DNA of 47,091 nucleotides from an uncultured Bacteroidales bacterium (GCA_900318835.1 ONLW01000023.1:1-47091); one strand, 5' to 3'; shown: positions 14,342-23,633, numbered from the stretch's first letter. The notes: generated from the sequence alone by a model not told the origin. Numbers and translations are program-made.

Positions 14342-14382
14342 GCCACGGTAATGGCGGTTGTATCAACCGCCATTACCGTGGC
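14342..14382. repeat. Perfect 19-bp inverted repeat with 3-nt loop
   Basis: Arm GCCACGGTAATGGCGGTTG (14342-14360), loop TAT, and its exact complement (14364-14382). No T-run follows on either strand, so a simple terminator is unlikely. The first arm with its flank can also fold alone (CCGCC 14340-14344 with GGCGG 14353-14357). Confidence 0.9.
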
Positions 14383-14455
14383 AAGCCTCAGACAGCGTAT
14401 CTAGGATACAATCTAATCCATTGATTAAAATCCATTAAACACTAACACATATAAA

Positions 14456-14545
14456 ATGAAAAAGAACATTATCTTAAGTGAACTCTTTGAGGTACAGCCC
14501 ACATGGGCAGTCGGTTGCCATAAGGAAAACTTCTTGGAAGCGTAA
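14456..14545 (+). CDS. Possible 29-residue small peptide or gene remnant
   Basis: A short frame with a good Bacteroidota start context (ATAAAATGAAAAAGAAC) encodes MKKNIILSELFEVQPTWAVG and nine further residues before TAA. It lies between the perfect hairpin and the T9SS gene. It may be a leader peptide, a truncated gene start or chance; there is no homology argument from sequence alone. Confidence 0.25.
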   Translation: MKKNIILSELFEVQPTWAVGCHKENFLEA

Positions 14546-14768
14546 GAAAAAAGAGAGGGCGCCAGTGCAGGGGGAGGCGTGATTGTTATTTGAAGCTCGC
14601 AATTCACCTCTCCTCTGCCCTCCGGCACCCGGGGTATAGAGCAGTACGCTCTACACATTCTCCATAACGCGAATCTGCTTGATTTATTGTATGGGAAATG
14701 TGTGGGCGTAGGACGAAATACAGGTTTCCTGCTCGCCTCCCTATTCTTTTTTGCAAAAAAAAAACAAT

Positions 14769-16781
14769 ATGAAAATGAAAAAATCATTTCTCATTTTCCT
14801 GTTTTTATTGTTTGTCCTCGCAGCTCAGGCACAGCGCTTCGACTGGCTGAAGACTTATTCGGGTGCAGAGTCAAACGATTATCCGAGAAACTATATTGTC
14901 AATACTGTGACCGACTCGCAGGGCAACCTCTACGTCGCGGGGCTGTTTGCTTTCAGCGCTGTTGTCGACGGGCAGGAACTGATGCCCTTCTCCCCGCATG
15001 GCGGTGACGTTTACATGCCCAATGCATGCATTCTGAAGTTTTCCCCCTACGGGGAACTGCTGTGGAAAAAGGTGCTTCATGCCAACTATGGTTCACCGTC
15101 GTTTATCAACGACATTCAGCTGGTGGGCGACACCGCTCTCTTTGTCTATGCCGACTGCCTCCTCCCGGTAAATGAGGATGAGTATCTTTATTTTTATGAT
15201 ACGCTTATCACACCTGCAAACCTCCCGGACCTGCTTTATCTCGACAGCCTCAGTAGTAATTCCGCCTTGGCGATTTCTTCTTTCGATAGGGATGGTAACA
15301 TGAAAGAGAATTATTTCTTGCATTTGGCGTACAAGGACCGCGAGGGGAATCTGATAAAAGTGAACAATGATCCCAACTCAAATCTGATCCATTGCGATGG
15401 TTTCTTCACCGGAGCCTTCCATGTGGACAATCGGGGAAATATCTATCTCGGCCATGTCGCCAATGATTTTCTTTATCTGCGTTGCGATACCTGTCCCAAT
15501 AGAATGCAAATCTACAACCTGTACAACGGATTAATCAGCGAAGTTGTGGTGATGGTCAATGGCCGTCAGAGGTTCACCGACTCCCCCAAATCCCATCCGT
15601 CCACCAGTAACTACAGGATAATGAAATTTTCACCCCATTTCGGTGAATTGATGGCTTGCCGCTATGTTTTTGAGAATGATAGTGTTGGATGGGATTATCT
15701 CGAAAATCAGCAACTTATATCCGATCCGAGTGGCAATCATGTGTATCTGATGTGCAACCTGAGCTCTCTCTCAGGAGTGACGGATTTAGTGGTGGCTGGT
15801 ACCGACAACAAGATTGTGCGGTTGAACAGTCTGGAACAGGGCTTGGTGGTGGAATACGACAGCCAGTTGAGGCCACAAGAAATCTATGAAATAGTTCAGA
15901 ATCCGTCGGATTCGGGACGAGTCAGATTGAGCTCGTATTTCGGCAAATTGGTCATTGATGCCGACAGCAATCTGTTGTTTATTGTTGGTGGTGTTGCCAA
16001 CAAGGACCGTGATGTGGTCACCGCTATAAACGGACGAGAGGTGGAGATTGGGAAAAGCAATGCTTTCTTCCTCAAGACCCGTATTGGAGACCCCGACATC
16101 CTTGCAACCGGCTATGCCCGATCGGAAAACAATACCTTCATAACGACGTCACAGTTTCCTAAAGGTGTCGTTGCTTCGAAGGGAAGACTGTTTGCTTCCA
16201 TAGGATACAAGGGCAACATCCAGTGGCGCGACACCTCCATCACGCTGCCGAGAGGCCAGAATGGTGAATGCCTGAACGGAACGGGTGTGTTTGTTTGGAC
16301 TTATGACGGAGAGGAAGTCGACTTTATCGACCTCAAAAAAGCCTCCTCCTCCAACCCTGTTAGTTCCAGTCTCGCCCTGCACGACAGCTCCCTGTACATC
16401 TGTGGCGGTCTGATTGACAATGTCCAATTTGCCGACACCACCATTTGCCCTTCGGGATACAGTATTGCATATATTGCCAGGTATGTGGACACGTCGTTTT
16501 TGTCGTCCTATCATCCTCATGAGGTGACACCTCAGGGAATTGATGATGTGGCTGCTGGCGAGATGTTGCTTTATCCCAATCCGACCTGGGCGACCTTGTC
16601 TGTTGCTTTGCCTGAAGGGGAGAGTGTTAGGAGATGCTATGTGGTTTCGCAGCAGGGTGTTGTCCGGGAAGGGAGGATAGAGTCGAATGTTTTGAATATG
16701 GGAGGATACCCTACGGGTGTCTACTATATTAAAATAATTACAAATCACATCATTTACAAACAAAAAATTATTAAATTATGA
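14769..16781 (+). CDS. T9SS-secreted protein with type A sorting domain
   Basis: A cell-surface or secreted protein of about 670 residues. I chose the ATG at 14769 because the signal peptide MKMKKSFLIFLFLLFVLAAQ starts there; the frame can be extended six codons to a TTG. The body contains repeated GNLYVAG / GNIYLGH / NHVYLMC segments that resemble a beta-propeller. The C-terminus has the type A sorting signature: MLLYPNPTWATLSVALPEGE, a YVVSQQGVVREGRIES strand region, GGYPTGVYYIKI and terminal KQKIIKL. Function is unknown. It overlaps the next giant gene by ATGA, which implies coupled translation and perhaps a shared surface assembly. Confidence 0.85.
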   Translation: MKMKKSFLIFLFLLFVLAAQAQRFDWLKTYSGAESNDYPRNYIVNTVTDSQGNLYVAGLFAFSAVVDGQELMPFSPHGGDVYMPNACILKFSPYGELLWKKVLHANYGSPSFINDIQLVGDTALFVYADCLLPVNEDEYLYFYDTLITPANLPDLLYLDSLSSNSALAISSFDRDGNMKENYFLHLAYKDREGNLIKVNNDPNSNLIHCDGFFTGAFHVDNRGNIYLGHVANDFLYLRCDTCPNRMQIYNLYNGLISEVVVMVNGRQRFTDSPKSHPSTSNYRIMKFSPHFGELMACRYVFENDSVGWDYLENQQLISDPSGNHVYLMCNLSSLSGVTDLVVAGTDNKIVRLNSLEQGLVVEYDSQLRPQEIYEIVQNPSDSGRVRLSSYFGKLVIDADSNLLFIVGGVANKDRDVVTAINGREVEIGKSNAFFLKTRIGDPDILATGYARSENNTFITTSQFPKGVVASKGRLFASIGYKGNIQWRDTSITLPRGQNGECLNGTGVFVWTYDGEEVDFIDLKKASSSNPVSSSLALHDSSLYICGGLIDNVQFADTTICPSGYSIAYIARYVDTSFLSSYHPHEVTPQGIDDVAAGEMLLYPNPTWATLSVALPEGESVRRCYVVSQQGVVREGRIESNVLNMGGYPTGVYYIKIITNHIIYKQKIIKL

Positions 16782-19700
16782 GAAAGCCCTTATTGTTTAG
16801 GCACTTTCGTGCCTGGGTGCTGACAATGTTGTGCCTTTTGTCGGCACAGGTTTTTGCGCAGGAGCAACCTGCCGGTTCATCGAAGATGCCACCGTATCCG
16901 ATTAGTAGTGTCCTTGTTGAAGGTGATTTTGAGGCGGAGTGTTTGGTCCCGTTCGAGAAGAGGTATTTTTACAACGAGGACCCGAACACTGTTATTGCCT
17001 GTCAGGGGATGACGGTTGAGTATACGGGCTACACGGATGGTGTGGCTACGTCGTGGGAGTGGGAAGTTGTTGGTGCGGATTCCTACACTGTTTTGCCAGG
17101 GCACGGGGACAAAATTTCGGTGACTTGGGGCGACGGTGAAGGTGGCCAGCTGATTGTAACTGCTCGCAATTCTTGGTGGGACAATGTTGTAACGCGTATT
17201 GTAAACGTGCGATTGATTGAGAAGCCGCATATTTCAGTGACTGCCGTTCCAGGACTTGATGCGAACAATATTGTGTATGTGTGTAAGGGTTCGAGTGTGG
17301 ACTTTGTTGACAATTCTTCTACTGAAAATACTGATATTGTCGGGTATTACTGGGAAGGATGCCACCGTACGGGGTCTAATTCGACTTTCAGGGTAGAGGA
17401 GGTTCTGGAAGACTGCGATATTGTGCACCGTGTGTACAATAACTGTGGTTGCTACGACGAGGAGGTCTATCATATCAAGATGCTTGATGGAAGTCCTCTG
17501 GAGATCAAGTGTTACGGTACGGCCTGCGAGGGTTTGCCGGTGACTTATAGCGCTTCGAGTCCGGATTGCGAACAATGGTGGTGGTATGTGACTGGCGGTT
17601 CGATTATGAGTGGTCAGAATAGTCCTGAGGTGACGATACTTTGGGATGATGTGCATGACGGTTACGGTGTGTTGGGTATCGATGGTTCGATTTGTGGTAA
17701 CAACGCGTGCCCCTCGATGATGACGAAGAAGATTCCCGTGATCACAAGGAATCTGCCTATCGAAGGCCAGACGACGGCCTGTGTGGGCGATGCAGTTATC
17801 TATAGCCTTCCTCTCTTTGGTTCGACGGAGTATACTTGGAGTATCTGGCCGACAACGGGTGCAACTCCTGTGGAGGTGAACAATGCGAGCGAACAGATGT
17901 ATATTTTCAATCAGCCGGGCACCTATTACATCAGAGTGAAGTACGTGTGCGAGTTTTTGGGGTGTGGCCCGTTTGATGCGCAGCAGCTGATTGTGACCGT
18001 GAAACCCAAGCTGGCGATTGAGGGCAACAACCGTATCTGCATTTCGAGTGCATGCCAGTTGACGACGGATGCAGGTGTCTCTGCCACATGGAAGGTGGAA
18101 GACATTGACAATAATAATCAGATAATCTACACTACTACTGGGACGGACTTCTCGTGGGTGTTCCCGCATGTTGGCAAGTACAAAGTCATTGCCGAGAATT
18201 CGAACTATTGCCGTCCTGCCGAGTTCATTATGATGGTGGTAGGAGCACCTAGTGCCCCGACGGCGAGCGACCTTGCTTCGAGCAATCCCCATAAAGCCTG
18301 CCCCAATTCGGGTGTGTTGCTCAAGGGCAATATGAATAATCCGAGATATTCCTTGGTTTGGATGCCGACATGTGAGGACGCAACACCTGAGGAGATTTCT
18401 GGTAACGAGGTGACGATTAACTATGGCAACACTGTTTGCGACATCGAAGTGTATATGTATGACCGAGAGATTGGTTGCCGTTCTGAGAATGCTTATGTCC
18501 ACACTGTGAGTGCAATTGCTCCTCTGCCTGTCAACATTCCGTCACCGCTGTCGGTGTGTTCGGGACAGAAGCTTGTCTGGGGTAACGCGCAAGTGCCCAA
18601 CCAGGAGGGCTTCCACTATCTTTGGAAGATCCAAGATGACAAGCAGTATATGGCTTCGATTCAGGGTAATGCGACGACGAATGGGGTGACGCTGGCTGTG
18701 AACAATGAGACGCCTAATGGCCTGCAATTGCCGAGTTCGTCAGGTTTTGACGTGATACTGGAACGTAGATACTGTGATCTGGTTGACACTACGATTATCC
18801 ATATTAATGTGGGTATAGGTTTGATGAAAGTGCCGGTTATTATTCCGCAGAATCCTACCGTATGTCAAGGCAGTAGCATTACTTTCAATGGCAGCAGCGC
18901 CAATTTGTCGTCGCGCTACTATTGGAAGACCGATGAAAGTAGCACCATCTATCATACGCCGAGTTTCACTCATACGTTTAGAACTTATGGTGACCATACG
19001 GTGACGATGTTGTACAATCCATATGATGTTTGCGACAATCCTGGCCGTTACCTCAGGTCAACGACCCAGGCTCACGTGAATCCGATTCCTCCGTACGATG
19101 AACTGACCTACAACTCGAGAACAGGGAAAGTGGAGGTGGTTGGAGCCAATCCCGGTTCCGGCTTTACCATCTTTACTTTTGACTGGTATTTCAATGGTAC
19201 TCAGTTGTCCGGCCATGCATGGAACGTCAACTTCAGCGGCGTAGGAGACTATACCTGTGTTGTGACGAATATGTTGACGGGTTGCTCTAGAACCATCGAT
19301 GCATTTATTACTAATGTTCCCGGTCCTTCCTGCACTCAGAAGGGATGGAATGAAATCTCTTATGACACCTGTTCGGGTACATTGCACCTCTCCTCGATGA
19401 TTACGAGTTCGATGGTGAACTGGACAATCATTGGCGGACATTACACTATTGAATATGGCAATGCCAGCCATAGTATTGTGGACATCACTTTCAAGGATGC
19501 TGCCAAATACCGTATCTATGCCAAATCGGCCAGCGGTCCTTGTCAGCAGGGCTCCTACACAATCACTGTTCCCTTTATCCCGAACTTTACATTTGAAAGA
19601 CAATGCACGAAGATTGTTGTGAATAACAATTCTAAGTACCAGAATGCAAACCTGAATATCAACATCAATGTGAAAAGAAGGGTGGGTACCTATTATGTCA

Positions 19701-22087
19701 ATGCCGGAAGTATCCAGATGCGTGCAGGCGATGAGAGCGCCACGTTCAATGTCTCTGTCAGTGGAACCTATGTCTTCCAAATGACGCAGCCTTACAACTG
19801 TAATCTTGGAGAGGTTTCGATATCCACTACAGCTTCTGACGTTTTGGTAGTCACGGCAACCAATGGTACTGCCGGTCCGGTGATTACTTGCGACAATACA
19901 CCGTTGCAGCTTTCTGCGGCGTTGGTTTCGGGCAATCCGATATCCTCCGTTAGATGGTCCTTTAACGATGGTAGCAATGGTACCTACTTCGACGAAGATC
20001 TCGGAAACACTTTCTATCATACCTTTAATAACCAAAGCGCAGAGTACACTGTGACAGCCACTGTGAAGGATGAGAACGGATGCGATGTTGTGGGTAATGT
20101 TAACGTAAAGTCCTTTGTGAATAACCTGATGCCTGGCGTTCTGGTGGAAAATCCCTCTGCCCGTTTGTGCGCAGGTTCTTCCAAATCTTTGACCTATAAG
20201 AGAGGCAACACTATTCCCGCCGGTACATATACTTGGAATATTCCCAATTATAATCCGACGTCGGCTACCCAATCTGTCAGTCAAACTGGTACCTATATAG
20301 CGGATGTGACAAACAATCACTTCTGTGTTGGACATGCCCAGAGGAATGTGGTGTTCTACAGCTTGCCGACCGCCATAATCTGGGGCGTCCGTCCGAATTA
20401 CTGCCAAGGTGACAATGTTGATGTGCACGGTGCCACCGGCCCCGATTCGAACAACTATACCTACGATTGGAGCATTGTTGATCCCAATGGATACTCTCTG
20501 CCTCATCTTCCCAACGATGCCACCATTAGCTTCAGTGCATCGGTTGTGGGTCAGTACACCATCAACTTGACCGTTACCAGCAATCAAGGATGCTCTTCGA
20601 CAGCGCAACCAGTGACTGTTCAGGTGTATCAGAAACCTATAGCCCCCATCATCGACTATGGCGTAAACGCCTGTCTGGACAATCCTCCTGTGGAACTGAA
20701 GCTGATCTCTCCCGCGGGTGTCAACCTGCACTGGAGCAATGGCAGCATGGGCTCTACCGCCCATTTCTACACCCCGGGTCCTGTTACGGCTTGGTACTAT
20801 GATCAAGTGTCCGGCTGCCGCTCTTATGAAGGCAACTTCTCAATTGATGCCCAGCCCGACTTCGATGCCGTACTCACAGGTTGCTATGAGAAATGCCCCG
20901 AGTTTTTCCAGAATGGACCGACTCTGCCCGTTTGGGGCTTGACCCGTTGGAGCCAAACTCTCGACTACTGGGAGTGGTTCTTGGAAGGCAATGGCCTTGA
21001 CAATAGTACGTTCAACTTCACTTACGCTCCTATCCAGCTTCCGTTGAAGGATTTTGGAAACTATAATCTCTATGTGAAGTATAATGGCGGTAACTGCGAT
21101 GGCTGGTCTCCCACTCTCACCATCAATGAGAAACCGAACTGCGACTGCGAGAATGTGGAAATCACCTTCAAGGGCGGTTACTATGTCCAAGACTGCCACA
21201 TCTACTACGACTACGATGTCATTGTGTGCAACAATTCACAAATGCATTATTGCTTCAAGGAGCTCAATCCCCTCTTCGACAGTGAATTTATTAAAATTGT
21301 TTCCTGCAACTTCAGCGGCTTGGACCTTGACCCGAACGATTGCGCTTACTTCCACATCCTGCTCGAGGTTTCGCAGTTTGTTCCTTCCCAGATGGCCCTG
21401 TTCGAACTTGTCAACTTCTGCGACCCCAATTGCACTGTCAACTTCAGCATCGACCTCATGCCTGATATCTCGTGTGTGAAAGATATGGATGTGTTGTATA
21501 TCGATCCCGTTTATGAACTCAACCAACAGAGTGATGCGGCTACCTACTTCAAATTCGCGCTTGATGTGCCTTGTGAGAACCTGATTGCTCTCTGGTCGGA
21601 TCCTGACATGATTATCCACTACGATGTCTATGGCTCCGAAGTGTATGGCCTCGGCATGGTGGACAATGTCACTCTGTCGCAGATAGCTCAGGAAACGGGT
21701 AAGTTCTGCTTCTATGCCATCGTTTGCGAGAAGGATCAGCTTTGCAAGCGTGTGGTCTGCGTTCCCATTGAGGATCTTGAAAAAGGAATGACTTACAAAG
21801 GTGGTCCTCGCGAGGCTGATCATGCAAATCCCATCTATCGTCCGGAGTCCGACATCAAACTTTCGCCCAACCCCGCCACTGATGATGTCAGTGTGATGGG
21901 TACCTCCGACGAGGTGACCGAGGTGCTGGTGATGGATATGAACGGTCGCAAGATGGCCTCCTTCGAGGGCACTTCCAGCTTCAGCGTCGCCAACCTTGCT
22001 TCGGGTGTCTACATCGTCTGTGTCAAGACCAAGGCAGATGATGATACTCCCGTGAAGGTTACCTACCTGAAACTCGTTAAGAAATAA
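16778..22087 (+). CDS. Giant surface protein with PKD/Ig-like repeats and T9SS type A sorting domain
   Basis: The 1769-residue protein has a signal peptide (AWVLTMLCLLSAQVFAQ, cleaved before about residue 30). Most of its length is an array of Ig/PKD-like modules of about 80-100 residues, each opening with a Cys-containing strand (TACVGDAVIYSLP, VCQGSSITFNG, RLCAGSSKSLTY, NYCQGDNVDVHG) and a YTWSI/YYWKT-type core tryptophan. Such stalks usually extend adhesins or bind glycans. A more acidic, Cys-rich region (about 1430-1690) precedes the sorting domain (IKLSPNPATDDVSVMGTSDE, VLVMDMNGRKMASF, LASGVYIVCVKTK, terminal KLVKK). Its start overlaps the stop of the preceding T9SS gene; a terminator follows. 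Binding partner unknown. Confidence 0.87.
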   Translation: MRKPLLFRHFRAWVLTMLCLLSAQVFAQEQPAGSSKMPPYPISSVLVEGDFEAECLVPFEKRYFYNEDPNTVIACQGMTVEYTGYTDGVATSWEWEVVGADSYTVLPGHGDKISVTWGDGEGGQLIVTARNSWWDNVVTRIVNVRLIEKPHISVTAVPGLDANNIVYVCKGSSVDFVDNSSTENTDIVGYYWEGCHRTGSNSTFRVEEVLEDCDIVHRVYNNCGCYDEEVYHIKMLDGSPLEIKCYGTACEGLPVTYSASSPDCEQWWWYVTGGSIMSGQNSPEVTILWDDVHDGYGVLGIDGSICGNNACPSMMTKKIPVITRNLPIEGQTTACVGDAVIYSLPLFGSTEYTWSIWPTTGATPVEVNNASEQMYIFNQPGTYYIRVKYVCEFLGCGPFDAQQLIVTVKPKLAIEGNNRICISSACQLTTDAGVSATWKVEDIDNNNQIIYTTTGTDFSWVFPHVGKYKVIAENSNYCRPAEFIMMVVGAPSAPTASDLASSNPHKACPNSGVLLKGNMNNPRYSLVWMPTCEDATPEEISGNEVTINYGNTVCDIEVYMYDREIGCRSENAYVHTVSAIAPLPVNIPSPLSVCSGQKLVWGNAQVPNQEGFHYLWKIQDDKQYMASIQGNATTNGVTLAVNNETPNGLQLPSSSGFDVILERRYCDLVDTTIIHINVGIGLMKVPVIIPQNPTVCQGSSITFNGSSANLSSRYYWKTDESSTIYHTPSFTHTFRTYGDHTVTMLYNPYDVCDNPGRYLRSTTQAHVNPIPPYDELTYNSRTGKVEVVGANPGSGFTIFTFDWYFNGTQLSGHAWNVNFSGVGDYTCVVTNMLTGCSRTIDAFITNVPGPSCTQKGWNEISYDTCSGTLHLSSMITSSMVNWTIIGGHYTIEYGNASHSIVDITFKDAAKYRIYAKSASGPCQQGSYTITVPFIPNFTFERQCTKIVVNNNSKYQNANLNININVKRRVGTYYVNAGSIQMRAGDESATFNVSVSGTYVFQMTQPYNCNLGEVSISTTASDVLVVTATNGTAGPVITCDNTPLQLSAALVSGNPISSVRWSFNDGSNGTYFDEDLGNTFYHTFNNQSAEYTVTATVKDENGCDVVGNVNVKSFVNNLMPGVLVENPSARLCAGSSKSLTYKRGNTIPAGTYTWNIPNYNPTSATQSVSQTGTYIADVTNNHFCVGHAQRNVVFYSLPTAIIWGVRPNYCQGDNVDVHGATGPDSNNYTYDWSIVDPNGYSLPHLPNDATISFSASVVGQYTINLTVTSNQGCSSTAQPVTVQVYQKPIAPIIDYGVNACLDNPPVELKLISPAGVNLHWSNGSMGSTAHFYTPGPVTAWYYDQVSGCRSYEGNFSIDAQPDFDAVLTGCYEKCPEFFQNGPTLPVWGLTRWSQTLDYWEWFLEGNGLDNSTFNFTYAPIQLPLKDFGNYNLYVKYNGGNCDGWSPTLTINEKPNCDCENVEITFKGGYYVQDCHIYYDYDVIVCNNSQMHYCFKELNPLFDSEFIKIVSCNFSGLDLDPNDCAYFHILLEVSQFVPSQMALFELVNFCDPNCTVNFSIDLMPDISCVKDMDVLYIDPVYELNQQSDAATYFKFALDVPCENLIALWSDPDMIIHYDVYGSEVYGLGMVDNVTLSQIAQETGKFCFYAIVCEKDQLCKRVVCVPIEDLEKGMTYKGGPREADHANPIYRPESDIKLSPNPATDDVSVMGTSDEVTEVLVMDMNGRKMASFEGTSSFSVANLASGVYIVCVKTKADDDTPVKVTYLKLVKK

Positions 22088-22113
22088 TAATCTCTCTTAA
22101 CAAATTTCAACCC

Positions 22114-22149
22114 ACAGGGGACAGGTTCTGCCTGCCCCCTGTTTTTTTT
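22114..22149 (+). terminator. Rho-independent terminator after the T9SS pair
   Basis: ACAGGGG pairs with CCCCTGT, with an inner CAGG/CCTG pairing, followed by a run of eight T. It begins 26 bp after the stop at 22087. Confidence 0.9.
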
Positions 22150-22204
22150 ATTTCCGCGATGCAAAAATGCAGATTTCCGACAGGGGGCAAACTCGCACTT
22201 TGCA

Positions 22205-22260
22205 CCTATCAACTACCTACCAACTCCTAACCAACTCCTACCATGGTGGGAGTTGATAGG
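22205..22260 (-). repeat. Dispersed palindromic intergenic repeat, copy B
   Basis: Ten-bp perfect outer arms CCTATCAACT / AGTTGATAGG enclose CCAACTCCTAACCAACTCC and the near-palindrome CTCCTACCATGGTGGGAG. In the opposite sense it reads GGTAGGAGTTGGTTAGGAGT, shared with copies A and C. Confidence 0.8.
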
Positions 22261-22565
22261 TTGTTGTTTAAGTTAAAATCTGTCGATTTGACTTTTGTTA
22301 AGAAAGTTTGTCATGTGTCGGCGTGAAGTTGGGATGGTGGCGAACGGGGCGAAATCCGGTGTCGTTAAGTAGGTTTCGAACGGTTATTTCCGATGGGTGA
22401 ATTTTGTGAAAAACCTGTTGATAAGGGGGCGTTTTGTGGGGCGATTTTGTTGATAAGTTGCTTTTTTGTGCAATTATTTTGTGTTAAAATTAAATTGTAA
22501 CAAACAGATAATCAATGCTGCCAAAAGATTTTATGATTTTTTAACAGTTACTATGGGCTGCGATG
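22261..22565. other. AT-rich noncoding region upstream of the str operon
   Basis: No gene is seen. It contains two direct TGTTGATAA nonamers (22416-22424, 22448-22456), one base from the TGTGGATAA DnaA-box form, and several TTTTGTG tracts. A regulatory or replication role cannot be shown. Confidence 0.45.
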
Positions 22566-22597
22566 TTTGGTGGGGTCGGAAAAAAGTAGTACTTTTG
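22566..22597 (+). promoter_or_regulatory. Promoter of the ribosomal supercluster
   Basis: TTTG (22566-22569), 20-bp spacer, TACTTTTG (22590-22597): an exact Bacteroidota consensus. A leader of about 75 nt follows, with a small TGGGC/GCCCA hairpin (22609-22625) before rpsL. Confidence 0.85.
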
Positions 22598-22678
22598 CAA
22601 TTCCTTTTTGGGCGGGTTATGCCCATGAGCGAGATAGAAAAAATAAATTATAATAAATAAAAAAACAAGTAAAAAGAA

Positions 22679-23062
22679 ATGCCAACAATTCAGCAATTAG
22701 TTCGCAAAGGACGTCAGCAGATGGAGTACAAGTCCAAGTCTCCCGCCCTCGACAGCTGCCCGCAGCGTCGCGGTGTCTGCACCCGTGTGTACACCACCAC
22801 CCCCAAGAAACCTAACTCGGCCATGCGTAAAGTGGCCCGTGTGCGTCTTACCAACGGTAAGGAAGTCAACGCCTACATTCCGGGTGAGGGTCACAACCTG
22901 CAGGAGCACTCGATCGTGATGATCCGCGGAGGCCGTGTGAAGGACCTTCCCGGTGTGCGTTATCACATCATCCGTGGTGCCCTTGATACCAGCGGAGTGG
23001 ACGGTCGTCGCCAGCGTCGTTCGAAATACGGTGCCAAGCGTCCGAAACAGGCCGGCAAGTAA
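22679..23062 (+). CDS. rpsL: 30S ribosomal protein S12 (uS12)
   Basis: Decoding-centre protein of 127 residues. The [16 protein letters not shown] segment (the Lys43 streptomycin region) and [12 protein letters not shown] (the Lys88/Asp89 region) are intact, so no classical streptomycin-resistance substitution is seen. First gene of the cluster, about 80 nt downstream of a consensus promoter. The C-terminal tail is basic ([15 protein letters not shown]). Confidence 0.98.
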   Translation: MPTIQQLVRKGRQQMEYKSKSPALDSCPQRRGVCTRVYTTTPKKPNSAMRKVARVRLTNGKEVNAYIPGEGHNLQEHSIVMIRGGRVKDLPGVRYHIIRGALDTSGVDGRRQRRSKYGAKRPKQAGK

Positions 23063-23066
23063 GTCA

Positions 23067-23095
23067 GTTGAAAGTTTAAAGTTGAAAGTTTAAAG
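23067..23095. repeat. Tandem 14-bp repeat between rpsL and rpsG
   Basis: GTTGAAAGTTTAAA is present twice in perfect tandem (23067-23080, 23081-23094). It occupies most of the 46-bp spacer inside the highly expressed str operon and resembles the repeat built into the thiamine pyrophosphokinase gene. Confidence 0.85.
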
Positions 23096-23108
23096 ATTTT
23101 TAGCAGCA

Positions 23109-23576
23109 ATGAGAAAAGCTAAACCCAAGAAAAGAATTATCCTTCCGGATCCCAAATATAACGATGTGCAGGTGACGAAGTTCGTCAACAACCTGATGAT
23201 GGGTGGTAAGAAGACCATCGCCTACCGCATCTTCTACGATGCAATCGACGTGGTGACTGAGCGCACCAAAGAGGATGGCCTCGAGGTGTGGAAGAAAGCC
23301 CTTGCCAACGTGACTCCGAGTGTCGAGGTGCGCAGCAAGCGTATCGGTGGTGCCACTTTCCAGATTCCTACCGAGATCCGCGCCGAGCGCAAGCAGAGCA
23401 TTGGCATGAAGAACCTCATCGGTTTCTCCCGCAAGCGCAGTGAGAAGACCATGGCCTTGAAGCTGGCCGCCGAAATCCAGGCTGCTTACAAGGAGGAGGG
23501 TGCCGCCTTCAAGCGCAAGGAGGATATCCACCGCATGGCCGATGCCAACAAGGCCTTCTCGCACTTCAGAGTGTGA
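23109..23576 (+). CDS. rpsG: 30S ribosomal protein S7 (uS7)
   Basis: Primary binder of the 16S 3' major domain and head-assembly nucleator, 155 residues. Recognised from [54 protein letters not shown] and the C-terminal [15 protein letters not shown]. Length is typical of the shorter bacterial S7 form. In E. coli S7 represses the str operon; no matching RNA site was identified here. Confidence 0.98.
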   Translation: MRKAKPKKRIILPDPKYNDVQVTKFVNNLMMGGKKTIAYRIFYDAIDVVTERTKEDGLEVWKKALANVTPSVEVRSKRIGGATFQIPTEIRAERKQSIGMKNLIGFSRKRSEKTMALKLAAEIQAAYKEEGAAFKRKEDIHRMADANKAFSHFRV

Positions 23577-23633
23577 TGTTAATAAAAGAATATATAGTAC
23601 ATATATAATAAACAAACGACAGGAAGCAACAAT

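Larger units (their letters stand above)
14096..14768. other. Long noncoding region upstream of the T9SS gene pair
   Basis: No convincing gene was found in these 673 bases. Contents: a distant inverted pair TTTGGGGTGT (14127-14136) / ACACCCCAAA (14206-14215); an AT-rich stretch; the 19-bp hairpin at 14342-14382; direct repeats of AATCCATT near 14415-14437; a 29-codon frame (14456-14545); and a GC-richer segment (14546-14720) with a TAGAGC/GCTCTA hairpin at 14637-14653. No exact TAnnTTTG promoter is visible on the plus strand, so the promoter of the downstream pair is unplaced. Confidence 0.6.

Noticed and set aside
19058-20806. 582-codon minus-strand open frame inside the giant T9SS gene
   Set aside because: No signal, domain or promoter; it mirrors codon usage of the clearly real plus-strand gene. 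The same applies to 17234-18502.
22625-22660. 11-codon frame in the rpsL leader (MSEIEKINYNK)
   Set aside because: Too short and AT-driven to support; no start-context or conservation evidence.
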